Source of the DNA: Gammaproteobacteria bacterium
GTDB taxonomy: Bacteria; Pseudomonadota; Gammaproteobacteria; Steroidobacterales; Woeseiaceae
Length of the DNA: 64,000 nucleotides
Direction: 5' to 3'
Assembly: GCA_029863125.1 (NCBI GenBank)
Contig: JAOTWB010000003.1
Location: 1 to 64,000, forward strand
The translations under genes and the position numbers were made by a program. Numbering within the stretch: position 1 is the stretch's first letter; every line of letters starts with the position of its first letter. The notes beneath the pieces are model-generated. The model had not been told where the DNA came from. It was given only the letters and a program-made list of their open reading frames with translations, and did no database searches. This document shows, one piece after another, positions 53,749-62,262 of the stretch.

Positions 53749-54480
53749 TTGACCGAAACCGTCGAGAATACCGCGACCGGCGCCATCCTATACGATAAGG
53801 CCATTATCAACCAGATATCGGAGGAGCGCTTTATGCCGGGTGGCTGGCCGCATGCAGAAGCACTGACCGGACCCCTGCGATCGGGCGGCCGTGGCAACAC
53901 GATGTACGTAGGCAACGTGCCGCGGCAGTTCGTACTGCGCCACTACCTGCGCGGCGGCCTGATTGGCAAGCTCATTCGCGACCGGTACGTATTCTCCGGG
54001 GCGGACAAGACGCGACCATTCATGGAATGGCGTTTGCTCGACAAGCTGACCTCGAACAATCTGCGCGTTCCCAGGCCGGCGGCGGCCCGCTATTGTCGCA
54101 GCGGAACTTTTTACACGGGCGACATTATTACGGTTCGTATTCCGGGCGTGATTCCCCTGTCACAGTATATTGCCGACAACAACCCTGATGGGGCATTTTG
54201 GCATTCGATAGGAGAGTCGATCTACGAGTTTCATGAGGCCGGCGTTTACCACGCAGACATGAACGCTTATAACCTGCAGATCGACGACTCCGGCCTGCTG
54301 TGGATGCTCGACTTCGACAAGGGGTCGCTGCGGCCGCGCGGTCCCTGGCAGCAGGCGACACTAAGTCGCCTGCATCGGTCGCTTTACAAAGTAGTAGGGC
54401 TGGATCCGAGACTGAACTTCCGCGCCGAGAACTGGGAACAACTGCTGCAAGGCTACTTCAGTGCGTCGAGATCCGCGTAG
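53749..54480 (+). CDS. kdkA: 3-deoxy-D-manno-octulosonic acid kinase
   Basis: Inner-membrane-associated kinase phosphorylating Kdo of the LPS inner core. 243 aa, TTG start with AAAGGG upstream. The catalytic loop is HADMNAYNLQ (His168, Asp170, Asn175), and MLDFDKG supplies the metal-binding Asp. GGRGNTMYV and VLRHYLRGG cover the nucleotide loop and the catalytic Lys region. Protein-kinase-like LPS kinases of this size are KdkA; WaaP is similar but longer. Its C-terminal 28 bases overlap the convergent lpxL-type gene. Confidence 0.88.
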   Translation: MTETVENTATGAILYDKAIINQISEERFMPGGWPHAEALTGPLRSGGRGNTMYVGNVPRQFVLRHYLRGGLIGKLIRDRYVFSGADKTRPFMEWRLLDKLTSNNLRVPRPAAARYCRSGTFYTGDIITVRIPGVIPLSQYIADNNPDGAFWHSIGESIYEFHEAGVYHADMNAYNLQIDDSGLLWMLDFDKGSLRPRGPWQQATLSRLHRSLYKVVGLDPRLNFRAENWEQLLQGYFSASRSA

Positions 54481-55391
54481 TAGTCGGGGTAACCATCGGG
54501 CAGGTCCTTGAATTTGCGATGCACCCAAAAGTACTGCTCCGGACAGGATCGGACGTGCCGTTCGAGGGCCTCTATATACCGTTTCGTGTCGACCACCGGA
54601 TCGTCGCCTGGAAAATTTTCAAAGGCCGGCAGTAAAGTCATTTCATAAGTTGAATCGTCGAGTCTGCGCGGAAAAAACGGTATCACGGCGGCATTGCCCA
54701 GGCGCGCAAGCGTCGACGTTGCCGTCGTATGCATGGCGGGTACGCCGAAAAACGGTATTGCCGCGGAGCCTTTGCGGTTATAGCTTTGGTCCGGCGCATA
54801 CCAGACGGCTCGATTGTCGCGCAGGCTGCGAATCACCCTCTTCACATCACGTTTTTCGATGGTTGTTTCGGCCGAGCGTTCGCGACCCGTACGCTGCAGC
54901 TCGGTCATGAACTCGCTGCGGTTCCGACGGAACACGGCGTCGAACGGCGGAATGTTCAGCGACAGTACGCGACCCATGATTTCCAGCGTCGTAAAGTGCG
55001 CGCTGAGCAGGATCACGCCCCTTCCCGAAGCCAGCGCATTTTGCACATGCTCGATGCCGTGGAGTTTGGTGATTGCCTGCAGGTGCCGGTCGCTGGCCCA
55101 GCGTCCGAGCCCCATTTCTATAAGCATCATGCCAAGGGATTTGAAATGCTCGTAAGCGAGCGCGTCACGTTCGTCGGGCGACAGGTCGGGGAAGCACAGC
55201 TCGATGTTGCGGCGAACGACGGCGCGGCGCGATTCGCCAAAGCGATGAACGATGCGCCCAAGAACACGTCCTGTCGCGAGGGCCATTCGATGCGGCAGCA
55301 GGCAAACAAGCCGCAATAAAGCCATGCCCAGCCAGACGTGCCAATAGCGCGGACCCCAGTAACTGGATAGCCGTTTGCGTTCCCCTGTCAT
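54453..55391 (-). CDS. LpxL/HtrB-family lipid A late acyltransferase
   Basis: A 312-aa membrane-bound acyltransferase with one N-terminal membrane helix (about residues 20-40). The catalytic HX4E is SAHFTTLE (His132, Glu137). FRRNRSEFM, WYAPDQSYNRKGSAAIPFFG and the C-terminal QYFWVHRKFKD are standard for LpxL/LpxM enzymes, which add secondary acyl chains to Kdo2-lipid A. LpxL versus LpxM is not resolvable here. Its position beside kdkA fits a shared role in lipid A-Kdo modification. The gene is 12 bases after the AstE-like gene's stop on the same strand. Confidence 0.92.
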   Translation of the reverse strand: MTGERKRLSSYWGPRYWHVWLGMALLRLVCLLPHRMALATGRVLGRIVHRFGESRRAVVRRNIELCFPDLSPDERDALAYEHFKSLGMMLIEMGLGRWASDRHLQAITKLHGIEHVQNALASGRGVILLSAHFTTLEIMGRVLSLNIPPFDAVFRRNRSEFMTELQRTGRERSAETTIEKRDVKRVIRSLRDNRAVWYAPDQSYNRKGSAAIPFFGVPAMHTTATSTLARLGNAAVIPFFPRRLDDSTYEMTLLPAFENFPGDDPVVDTKRYIEALERHVRSCPEQYFWVHRKFKDLPDGYPDYYADLDALK

Positions 55392-55403
55392 TGGAAACGC
55401 AGT

Positions 55404-56708
55404 TTACTCGGACATTCCGTCTACGTAACCGCCGGTGATGGGTTTCTGGGCCGCGACGTCGGCTGCCTCGGCTTCCATGATGACATCGTCTGCCTGGATG
55501 CCGACGTGAAAAGCGGCAAACCCGGGCATCACGACCTGGTTGCGCGCCAGCCCGATGATGCGCCCCGAATAGGGCGAAAAGAGTTCGCTGCGCTGGTTGC
55601 TCATCGGATCGGTAATCGTGCCGAGCAGGTCACCTTTGCGAACCGTGCTGCCGAGACTGACGTCGGCAAGCAGAATGCCGCCGTTGTTTGCGCGGACCCA
55701 GGACGATCTGTAGTAAACCGGCTCCGGGTCACCCCAGAAGCGGCTTTTCTTGACCATGCCGAGCGTGGTCAGCAGCGTCTCCAGGCCCTTGACGCCGTGC
55801 TTTACTTCGGCCAGCTCGAGTTGCGATGGGCCGCCGGCTTCGAGCGTTACCGCGGGAATCCCCGCCAGCGTCGCCGCGTGTCGCAACGTGCCGACCGTGG
55901 GCTTGCTGTGCAGAACAACCATCGATCCGAATCCCTGCGTCAGTGTAACGACATCGGGATTTCTCAGGTCCGCTCGAATTTGCGGAAGATTGGCGCGCTC
56001 AAACGACCCTGTATGCACGTCGACAAGCGCATCGCAGTGAGCAATTACATCATTGAAAAGCGAATAGGCGATTCTCGCGGCCGCGCTGCCGTTCGGATTG
56101 CCCGGGAAATAGCGATTCAGGTCGCGCCGGTCGGGCAGGTATCGAGAGCCGCGGCGGAACCCCTGCACGTTGACGATCGGTACGCCGATCACCGCGCCGG
56201 AAAGTTTCTTGGGTGCGATGTCGTGCATTACGCGCCGGACCATTTCGATGCCGTTAAGTTCGTCGCCGTGCACGGCGGCGGTCAGGCAGAGCGTCGGACC
56301 TGGATGCAAGCCGTTGACGACCAGCACCGGTGTCGAAACCGGCACGCCTTCGAATAATTCGGTCGCGGACCAGGATAAGCGGTGCGCCGTGCCCGGCATG
56401 ACCTCGGTGCCGAGCAACAGGAGCGGTGCTGCCGGGCTTTCCTCCGCAGTAGTTACCGCATCGGCGAGCGGCACGGCATGATTATGAGCCGGAACGGCTT
56501 CAACCAGTTCCTCCGCGGCCGCCGACGTTTCGCTGGAACGCGAATCGGTGTCGACGGTCGTATCCTGGAGGACATCGGTGCCGTTATCCGTCGGCTCGAT
56601 CGCCGCTTCGCCCGCCAGGGCTGGCGCCAGGGGCAGCAGCAACAGCAGGCAGACCAGGTATTGGCAAACGCCGGGGGAGGATTCAGATTGTGGATTTGAT
56701 AGGCTCAT
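55404..56708 (-). CDS. Exported succinylglutamate desuccinylase/aspartoacylase-family protein
   Basis: A 434-aa zinc carboxypeptidase-fold protein of the AstE/AspA group. It has an unusually long N-terminal extension: a Sec signal (hydrophobic core around residues 17-32) and an acidic, Thr-rich linker to about residue 90. Zinc ligands: HGDE (His147, Glu150) and a later His in VDVHTGSFERA. Most AstE relatives are cytoplasmic, so the signal peptide is notable. Its substrate is probably a periplasmic amide. It is divergent from the lytic-transglycosylase gene (56 bases between starts). Confidence 0.85.
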   Translation of the reverse strand: MSLSNPQSESSPGVCQYLVCLLLLLPLAPALAGEAAIEPTDNGTDVLQDTTVDTDSRSSETSAAAEELVEAVPAHNHAVPLADAVTTAEESPAAPLLLLGTEVMPGTAHRLSWSATELFEGVPVSTPVLVVNGLHPGPTLCLTAAVHGDELNGIEMVRRVMHDIAPKKLSGAVIGVPIVNVQGFRRGSRYLPDRRDLNRYFPGNPNGSAAARIAYSLFNDVIAHCDALVDVHTGSFERANLPQIRADLRNPDVVTLTQGFGSMVVLHSKPTVGTLRHAATLAGIPAVTLEAGGPSQLELAEVKHGVKGLETLLTTLGMVKKSRFWGDPEPVYYRSSWVRANNGGILLADVSLGSTVRKGDLLGTITDPMSNQRSELFSPYSGRIIGLARNQVVMPGFAAFHVGIQADDVIMEAEAADVAAQKPITGGYVDGMSE

Positions 56709-56764
56709 TGTTCTTATAAACGATACCGAAAAGTACCGCGGCTTTCTGTGAACTAATCAAGAGA

Positions 56765-58702
56765 TTGCGATTGAAACCTAAAATAGTCCAAAAGACAAGG
56801 ACTTGCCACCTCTTGCTGCCGCTGATCCTGCTCATGGCCGCCGCGGCCAGCGCTGACGAGCCGTTCCCGCGGCCGCCCGAGCTACAGCCGGATGTCGGCT
56901 TCTGGATATCGATTTTTACGCGCTACTCGACGGACGAAGGCGTGCTGCACGACAATCGCAATCTCGCCGTCGTGTACGAGCGCATCGACGTGCCCGCAAC
57001 GCTGTCTCGTCGTGAGCGGCAGCGACGCGTCGAAGCGCGCCGCAAGAAGCTCCAAGCCGTACTGCGGGTTCTCGCATCCGGCAAGCGCGACAAGCTGAGT
57101 GACGAGGAAGCCAGAGTGCTGTCGCGTTGGCCGGACAACGTCAGCAACGACACGTTGGCTGCAGCCGCAAAGCGCATTCGATTTCAACAAGGTCTGCGCG
57201 ATCGATTTCGTGACGGCCTCGCACGCTCCGGTCGCTGGCGGACTTTTATCAACGAGCAGTTCACAGCGCTGGGAGTTCCTGTCGCGTTGGCGGCGCTTCC
57301 ACACGTCGAATCATCCTACGACCCCAACGCTCGTTCGCATGTCGGGGCATCCGGCATCTGGCAATTTACGCGCAGTACGGGGCGACGATTCATGCGTGTC
57401 GACCACGTCGTCGACGAGCGCAATGACCCGTTTGCCGCCACCCGCGCAGCCGGCCAGTTGATGGCCTATAACCATTCGATCACGGGCAACTGGCCGATGG
57501 CGATTACGGCATACAACCACGGTCTCGCGGGCGTTCGGCGCGCAATGAAAAAATATGGCGACACGGCTTACGTCGAGATATTGAGGAACTACAACGGGCG
57601 CACCTTTGGATTCGCGTCACGGAATTTCTACGTCGCATTTCTGGCGGCCAAAGAGATCGATCAAAATATCGAGAAGTACTTTCCCGGACTCGTCATTGAA
57701 CAGCCGGCCGACTACGCGACATTCAAATTGCCGGCGTTTGTTGCGGTACCGGGCCTGACCCGGGCGCTCGGTACGACGCCCGAGAATCTGGCCAAACACA
57801 ACCCCGGTCTGCAGGCGACCGTCTGGCAAGGCAGTAAGTATTTGCCCAGGGGTTACGAGCTGCGCATGCCCGTCGACGAACTGAGTCAACCGCTTGACGG
57901 CATCCTTGCCCGGCTGCCGGCGGACAGCGTCTTCGAGAAGCAGCTGCCGGATATGTTTCACAGGGTATCGCGTGGCGATACGCTGTCGCAGATTGCCGAG
58001 ACCTACAATACGCGCGTATCGACGCTCGTTGCGCTGAACGGCCTGAACAGCCGTCATCGCATTCGCATAGGTCAGCGCCTGCGCCTTCCCGCCGCGGGTC
58101 CGGCGCCCGCCGCCGTGCCCCGGCCCGCGGTCGCCGCCGCGGCAGCCGCTATCGCCGAGGCGGCTGTCGAGCCGCAGCAGATTGAGGTAGCGGAAGCAGT
58201 GCCGGGGGCGATGGCCGACGAACTTGCAGCCGCGCCGACGGAGCGACTCGATACCAGCCTGTTGTCCGATCCGAGTGATTACAGCGTTGCGCGCGACGGC
58301 AGCATCGAGGTCCAGCCGCTCGAGACGCTGGGCCATTACGGTGACTGGCTGGAAATCAAGACGCAAAGGCTGCGTGACATTAACGCGCTCGAGTTTGGGA
58401 GGCCTGTCGAGGTAGGTCAGCGCATCAAGCTGGATCTCGATTCCGTCGACATCAAGACCTTCGAAGCCCGCCGCATCGCGTATCATCGGGCGCAGCAGGA
58501 CAGCTTCTTCCGGCGCCATGTTATAAGCGCTGTTACCGAATATACGATTCGCGACGGTGACTCGATCTGGATACTGGCGCTCAGACAATACGATGTGCCG
58601 GTGTGGCTGTTTCGCCAGTACAACCCGGGTCTTGACCTTCACAGAGTGCGGCCCGGAACAAAAGTGCAGTTCCCCGTACTGACCAAAGCACAGACCGACT
58701 GA
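56765..58702 (+). CDS. Membrane-bound lytic murein transglycosylase with LysM domains (MltD-like)
   Basis: A 645-aa periplasmic peptidoglycan lyase. Signal peptide, helical N-terminal region, SLT domain with catalytic Glu near residue 181 in PHVESSYDPNARS, then a LysM domain (about 399-445), an Ala/Pro-rich linker, a degenerate middle LysM (about 515-555) and a C-terminal LysM (about 595-640). The layout matches MltD, but I see no clear lipobox, so it may be soluble or signal-anchored. TTG start. The stop overlaps the start of the small membrane gene (TGATG). Confidence 0.9.
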   Translation: MRLKPKIVQKTRTCHLLLPLILLMAAAASADEPFPRPPELQPDVGFWISIFTRYSTDEGVLHDNRNLAVVYERIDVPATLSRRERQRRVEARRKKLQAVLRVLASGKRDKLSDEEARVLSRWPDNVSNDTLAAAAKRIRFQQGLRDRFRDGLARSGRWRTFINEQFTALGVPVALAALPHVESSYDPNARSHVGASGIWQFTRSTGRRFMRVDHVVDERNDPFAATRAAGQLMAYNHSITGNWPMAITAYNHGLAGVRRAMKKYGDTAYVEILRNYNGRTFGFASRNFYVAFLAAKEIDQNIEKYFPGLVIEQPADYATFKLPAFVAVPGLTRALGTTPENLAKHNPGLQATVWQGSKYLPRGYELRMPVDELSQPLDGILARLPADSVFEKQLPDMFHRVSRGDTLSQIAETYNTRVSTLVALNGLNSRHRIRIGQRLRLPAAGPAPAAVPRPAVAAAAAAIAEAAVEPQQIEVAEAVPGAMADELAAAPTERLDTSLLSDPSDYSVARDGSIEVQPLETLGHYGDWLEIKTQRLRDINALEFGRPVEVGQRIKLDLDSVDIKTFEARRIAYHRAQQDSFFRRHVISAVTEYTIRDGDSIWILALRQYDVPVWLFRQYNPGLDLHRVRPGTKVQFPVLTKAQTD

Positions 58703-59103
58703 TGGACGGGCGCGGGAGATTGGTCGTGTTGAAGCTACTGCCAGTCCTGTTGGTGATCCTTGCAGCGGCTTCCTGGTTCGCGTTTGTCCAGGAGGGCGGC
58801 CCTTACCTGGTCGGCAACCTGGTGCCCCTGCTGGTACTGCTGCTGCTGGCATTGTTGACGCTGTATCGCGGCGGCGGCAAATGGTCGGGCACCGGCATGT
58901 GCATGCCTCTCGGTACGCTGGGCTTCGCGGTTCCGGCTCTGGGCCTGTCTCTGTACCTGCATTTCGCCTATTCGGTGAACCTGAATGACCTGTTCAGCGA
59001 GTCGCGGTTCCCGGAGCGTGTGTTTCGTTATCTTCCGGTCTATACGCTGGTCGCCGGCGGCATAGGATTTGCGATTGGGTGGATCGTGGGCCGGAACGTG
59101 TAG
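58702..59103 (+). CDS. Hypothetical four-helix membrane protein
   Basis: A 133-aa protein with four predicted membrane helices (about residues 9-27, 35-55, 65-88 and 108-130), a Gly-rich loop YRGGGKWSGTG between helices 2 and 3, and an amphipathic segment around residue 95. It shares the last base of the transglycosylase stop codon, so it is co-translated. No family recognised. A function related to the cell wall is suggested by context only. Confidence 0.7.
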   Translation: MDGRGRLVVLKLLPVLLVILAAASWFAFVQEGGPYLVGNLVPLLVLLLLALLTLYRGGGKWSGTGMCMPLGTLGFAVPALGLSLYLHFAYSVNLNDLFSESRFPERVFRYLPVYTLVAGGIGFAIGWIVGRNV

Positions 59104-59174
59104 TGTGATGCGAGACGTTTTCCGGGCGAACGAGGTTTGCTAGGCTTATCGGGTTTCAGTCAAATAGCGGCGTT

Positions 59175-59696
59175 ATGATTAAGAACCGACCCATGCAATT
59201 GTTGTACGGCCAGATGGGCCTGGTCATGCTTGTCCTGATGACGCCTGCGGTCATGCAAGCAGGCGAATTTCCGATCGCCGACAAGGTTGTCATCGAGAAA
59301 GCCATGCGCAAGCTGCACCTCATGAGAAATGGCAAGGCCTTCCGTACCTTCAAGATTGCGCTGGGACTCAGGCCCGTGGGCGATAAGAAGAAGGAAGGCG
59401 ATTTCAAGACGCCCGAGGGCAGTTATTACCTGGATAGCCGCAATCAAGACAGCGAATTCTTCTTGTCTATTCGTGTGTCGTACCCCGACGCAGAGGACGT
59501 GCGCGAGGCGAATCAGAGCGGTAACGATCCGGGCGGTGCCATCATGATTCACGGCCAGCCCAACGAACCGACGCGGTCCGAGGTCTACTACCGCACGCAG
59601 GACTGGACGAATGGCTGTATCGCGGTTTCTAACTCCGACATGATTGATATCTGGCTCATGACCGGTGAGAACACGCCGATCGAAATTCGTCCGTAG
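59175..59696 (+). CDS. L,D-transpeptidase of the YkuD/YafK family
   Basis: A 173-aa exported L,D-transpeptidase that would form 3-3 peptidoglycan cross-links or attach a protein to the wall. Signal peptide (hydrophobic core about residues 8-28), YkuD catalytic His126 in IMIHGQPN and nucleophile Cys148 in DWTNGCIAVSN. The size and motif spacing resemble YafK. The ATG at 59175 is used; an internal ATG at 59193 is possible. It is 18 bases ahead of ppnN. Confidence 0.92.
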   Translation: MIKNRPMQLLYGQMGLVMLVLMTPAVMQAGEFPIADKVVIEKAMRKLHLMRNGKAFRTFKIALGLRPVGDKKKEGDFKTPEGSYYLDSRNQDSEFFLSIRVSYPDAEDVREANQSGNDPGGAIMIHGQPNEPTRSEVYYRTQDWTNGCIAVSNSDMIDIWLMTGENTPIEIRP

Positions 59697-59714
59697 CGAA
59701 TATCTGAGCCGCTC

Positions 59715-61088
59715 ATGAAAGAGGTTGTTGATTTCGTCGACGCCGAAGTATGGCCCGAGGGCAGCCTTGAAGTCCTCTCCCAGTTTGAAGTCGACCAGCT
59801 GAAGAACGGTGGCGCCGGCGGTCTGTATCCGATGCTGCGTCGCTGCATGCTTGCCGTGCTTCACGCAGACAGCAAGATCGATGATGCCCGCAAGCTGCTG
59901 GAAGCCTACGAGGACTTCGATGTGGGCTTCATCCAGCAGGATCGAGGGCTCAAAGTTGCTCTGAAGAACGCGCCCTCGGAGGCGTTTGTGGACGGTAAGA
60001 TGATTCGTGGAACGCGCGAGCTGCTGTTTGCCGTGCTCCGCGACATCGTCTTCACGCGCAACGACATCATCGACAGCGGCCGCTTCGACCTGGATGCGTC
60101 GGACGGCATAACAAATGCCGTATTTCATATCGTCCGTAACGCGCGCATGCTCAATGTGCCGGCGGAAGTGAATCTCGTCGTGTGCTGGGGGGGGCATGCC
60201 ATCAGCCGCCGGGAATATGATTATTCGAAGCTGGTCGGCTATGAACTGGGTCTGCGCACACTAAATGTCTGCACGGGTTGCGGTCCGGGCGCGATGAAAG
60301 GCCCCATGAAAGGCGCGACGATTGCTCACGCCAAACAAAGGATTCGGGGCGGGCGTTACATCGGCATAACCGAGCCCGGAATCATTGCGGCCGAATCGCC
60401 AAATCCCATCGTAAATTCACTCGTCATAATGCCCGATATGGAGAAGCGCCTTGAGGCCTTTGCGCGGCTGGGGCACGGCATTATCGTGTTTCCCGGCGGA
60501 GTGGGCACAGCGGAAGAAGTTCTTTATTTGTTGGGCGTGTTGCTGCATCCGGAAAACGGGCAGCAGCCGATGCCGTTTATCATGACCGGGCCGGCGTCCT
60601 CGGAGCCTTATTTTCGACAGATCGATGATTTCGTCGCCGCGACGCTCGGTGATGAGGCCCGCAGTCGCTACCAGATCATCATTGATGATCCGCGCGAAGT
60701 CGCGCGGCAGATGAATACTCGGCTGAGAGACGTGCTCGATTTTCGAACGAAGCATGGCGATGCCTATTATTTCAACTGGCGTCTGCAAATAGACCGGGAA
60801 TTCCAGAGACCGTTTGTCGCCAATCACGAGACGATGAGAGGCCTCGATATCAGCGAGGATCTTCCGAGACACGTGCTCGCTGCGAATCTCCGGCGTGTTT
60901 TTTCCGGCATCGTTTCGGGCAACGTGCGCGAGGACACGGCGGAGCTGATCGAGCGTGATGGGCCTTTTGAGATCGACGGATCACGTCGGATCATGAAATT
61001 GCTCGATAAGTTGCTGGCTGGGTTCATCGCTGATCGGCGCATGAAGATTTCGACGGGCACATACCATCCCTGCTATGTGATTAAGTAA
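59715..61088 (+). CDS. ppnN: Nucleotide 5'-monophosphate nucleosidase (YgdH/PpnN type)
   Basis: A 457-aa LOG-family purine nucleotide nucleosidase, E. coli PpnN size (454 aa), which splits nucleoside monophosphates and is known to bind (p)ppGpp. The LOG active site is FPGGVGTAEEV near residue 261. NVCTGCGPGAMKGPMKGA and GRYIGITEPGIIAAE form the nucleotide site, and the C-terminal region from EDLPRHVLAANL is the family's extra domain. It closes the cell-wall run and is followed by three small genes. Confidence 0.95.
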   Translation: MKEVVDFVDAEVWPEGSLEVLSQFEVDQLKNGGAGGLYPMLRRCMLAVLHADSKIDDARKLLEAYEDFDVGFIQQDRGLKVALKNAPSEAFVDGKMIRGTRELLFAVLRDIVFTRNDIIDSGRFDLDASDGITNAVFHIVRNARMLNVPAEVNLVVCWGGHAISRREYDYSKLVGYELGLRTLNVCTGCGPGAMKGPMKGATIAHAKQRIRGGRYIGITEPGIIAAESPNPIVNSLVIMPDMEKRLEAFARLGHGIIVFPGGVGTAEEVLYLLGVLLHPENGQQPMPFIMTGPASSEPYFRQIDDFVAATLGDEARSRYQIIIDDPREVARQMNTRLRDVLDFRTKHGDAYYFNWRLQIDREFQRPFVANHETMRGLDISEDLPRHVLAANLRRVFSGIVSGNVREDTAELIERDGPFEIDGSRRIMKLLDKLLAGFIADRRMKISTGTYHPCYVIK

Positions 61089-61208
61089 AACCAACAAGTA
61101 AGTGTATGAAATAGAAGACTAATAGGCATTTGGCATTGTGATGCAGTTCCTGTGATTCGAGTGGCTCGAGACTTAGTATTTAGTCAAAGGGATGACCGAG
61201 CAAACTCA

Positions 61209-61478
61209 ATGTCAGACAGCAAAAACATGAGGTGGGTTGACAGCTTCGGCACGGATGCCGAGCCGGAACCGAAAACAGAAGCTCCGCCGCTGGAACACGA
61301 CAAGCCGGCCGCGAATGATGCGGACGGCTGGAAACAGTATCGCCGCTGGATATCAAAAGCGCCGGCACCACGCAGCCGACGTGCGGGCATCGATCCGGCG
61401 CTGTACACCTGGAAAGGCTATCGCGATTGGTCCGACCAGGTGAAACGAAACTGGATTAAGAATTCCGACAACGATTAG
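61209..61478 (+). CDS. Small protein with repeated WKxYRxW motif
   Basis: An 89-aa cytoplasmic protein from ATG 61209. An acidic, Pro/Glu-rich N-terminal half is followed by two copies of an aromatic-basic pattern: GWKQYRRWISKAP and TWKGYRDWSDQVKRNW. The repeat is plain in the sequence; I do not recognise a named family. Basic and aromatic residues suggest nucleic-acid or membrane-surface contact, but that is a guess. A strong terminator follows 21 bases after the stop. No adjacent partner. Confidence 0.65.
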   Translation: MSDSKNMRWVDSFGTDAEPEPKTEAPPLEHDKPAANDADGWKQYRRWISKAPAPRSRRAGIDPALYTWKGYRDWSDQVKRNWIKNSDND

Positions 61479-61498
61479 AAGTTTCGATTTGACATATC

Positions 61499-61525
61499 AA
61501 AACGCCGGCTGAAAGCCGGCGTTTT
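61499..61525 (+). terminator. Rho-independent terminator
   Basis: AAAACGCCGGCT (61499-61510), loop GAA, AGCCGGCGTTTT (61514-61525): a perfect 12-bp stem with a flanking T-run. It ends the 61209-61478 gene and possibly the ppnN transcript. The A-tract on the 5' side means it could also work in reverse. Confidence 0.88.
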
Positions 61526-61723
61526 GCATTTCCCGGAGTCAAATCGAATAGCCGGCCCCTGGTGTGACTCCGGCCCGCTTAAAAAAGCGAACTGTGTCTT
61601 GTTTCCAGACTATTTTTAGCTCGTTTCCAAAGTAGTGGAACAAGCTGTGATCTGTCTCACGGCCACAGGATCGTCGCGCGCCTATAGTCAACCCTACTCA
61701 TGGATCAACGTTGATTTCACGGT

Positions 61724-61915
61724 ATGTCGAACAACTGCAAAAAATATGAATCTGCTGTCGATGCACTGAAGAGCGAATCAGCGCGTCAGCGCTGGGAAAT
61801 GTTTCACCGCGCCATCGCACACGCCAAAGAATATAACGTTGCCTCGTTGGCCGAGGCAGAGACGCATAGCGGTGAAGCAGACAGCGCCGAGCCATTGCTA
61901 TCAGTCATACAATAA
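61724..61915 (+). CDS. Small hypothetical protein
   Basis: A 63-aa soluble protein, mostly predicted helix (ESAVDALKSESARQRWEMFH), with no signal or membrane segment. It starts nine bases after the palindrome ATCAACGTTGAT (61704-61715), and the ribosome site is weak, so coding status is moderate. It is immediately upstream of, and 11 bases from, the membrane-protein gene at 61926; the two may be one transcript leading toward htpG. No family recognised. Confidence 0.5.
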   Translation: MSNNCKKYESAVDALKSESARQRWEMFHRAIAHAKEYNVASLAEAETHSGEADSAEPLLSVIQ

Positions 61916-61925
61916 AGCCGCCTTC

Positions 61926-62177
61926 ATGGAACGATTGCTTCAATACATGGACGATATTGATGACCTGATCGGAATGATGGGACTCGTTTATGAACAGCTG
62001 AGGCGAATTCTCGCTACGATCACGACGCTGGCCGTTTTAACGATATCGATCGGAGCCGGTGTGCAGCTTGCCGTGTGGCACCCACCCGTTGCCTTGGCCA
62101 CCAGCCTGCTGCTTTTCGTCACGCTGTTATATCGCTCTGTTACCGCCCCGACCAACAAACCCTTGCGGGCAATCTGA
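61926..62177 (+). CDS. Small two-helix membrane protein
   Basis: An 83-aa protein from ATG 61926: MERLLQYMDDIDDLIGMMGL then a membrane helix (about residues 28-48), a short loop, a second helix (52-70) and a Thr/Lys tail. The acidic Asp-Asp pairs near the start are cytoplasmic or periplasmic depending on topology. Function unknown. The gene precedes the heat-shock promoter of htpG by 28 bases. Confidence 0.6.
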   Translation: MERLLQYMDDIDDLIGMMGLVYEQLRRILATITTLAVLTISIGAGVQLAVWHPPVALATSLLLFVTLLYRSVTAPTNKPLRAI

Positions 62178-62205
62178 GGTGCCGTAAGCCGGCCGCGGCC
62201 CCAGG

Positions 62206-62231
62206 CTTGAATTCAGCAGAATAATCCCCAT
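62206..62231 (+). promoter_or_regulatory. Sigma-32 heat-shock promoter of htpG
   Basis: CTTGAA at 62206-62211, a 14-base spacer, and CCCCAT at 62226-62231, matching the sigma-32 consensus (CTTGAAA, N11-17, CCCCATnT) in both elements and spacing. Transcription would start near 62239, about 24 bases before the htpG GTG at 62263. This fits htpG being a heat-shock gene. Confidence 0.82.
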
Positions 62232-62262
62232 GCTGTCTGACTTCGGTCAGGAGGTATTCGGC

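Noticed and set aside
55506-56357. 283-residue plus-strand frame antisense to the AstE-like gene
   Set aside because: Composition is that of a GC-rich shadow and the opposite strand has clear zinc ligands and a signal peptide.
57617-58852. 411-residue minus-strand frame antisense to the lytic transglycosylase
   Set aside because: Shadow of the LysM/SLT gene; no recognisable domain and no ribosome site.
59160-60197. 345-residue minus-strand frame opposite the L,D-transpeptidase and ppnN
   Set aside because: His/Arg-rich shadow; the plus-strand genes have complete catalytic motifs.
61704-61715. Palindrome ATCAACGTTGAT ahead of the 63-aa gene
   Set aside because: Short and isolated; could be a regulator site but nothing supports it beyond symmetry.
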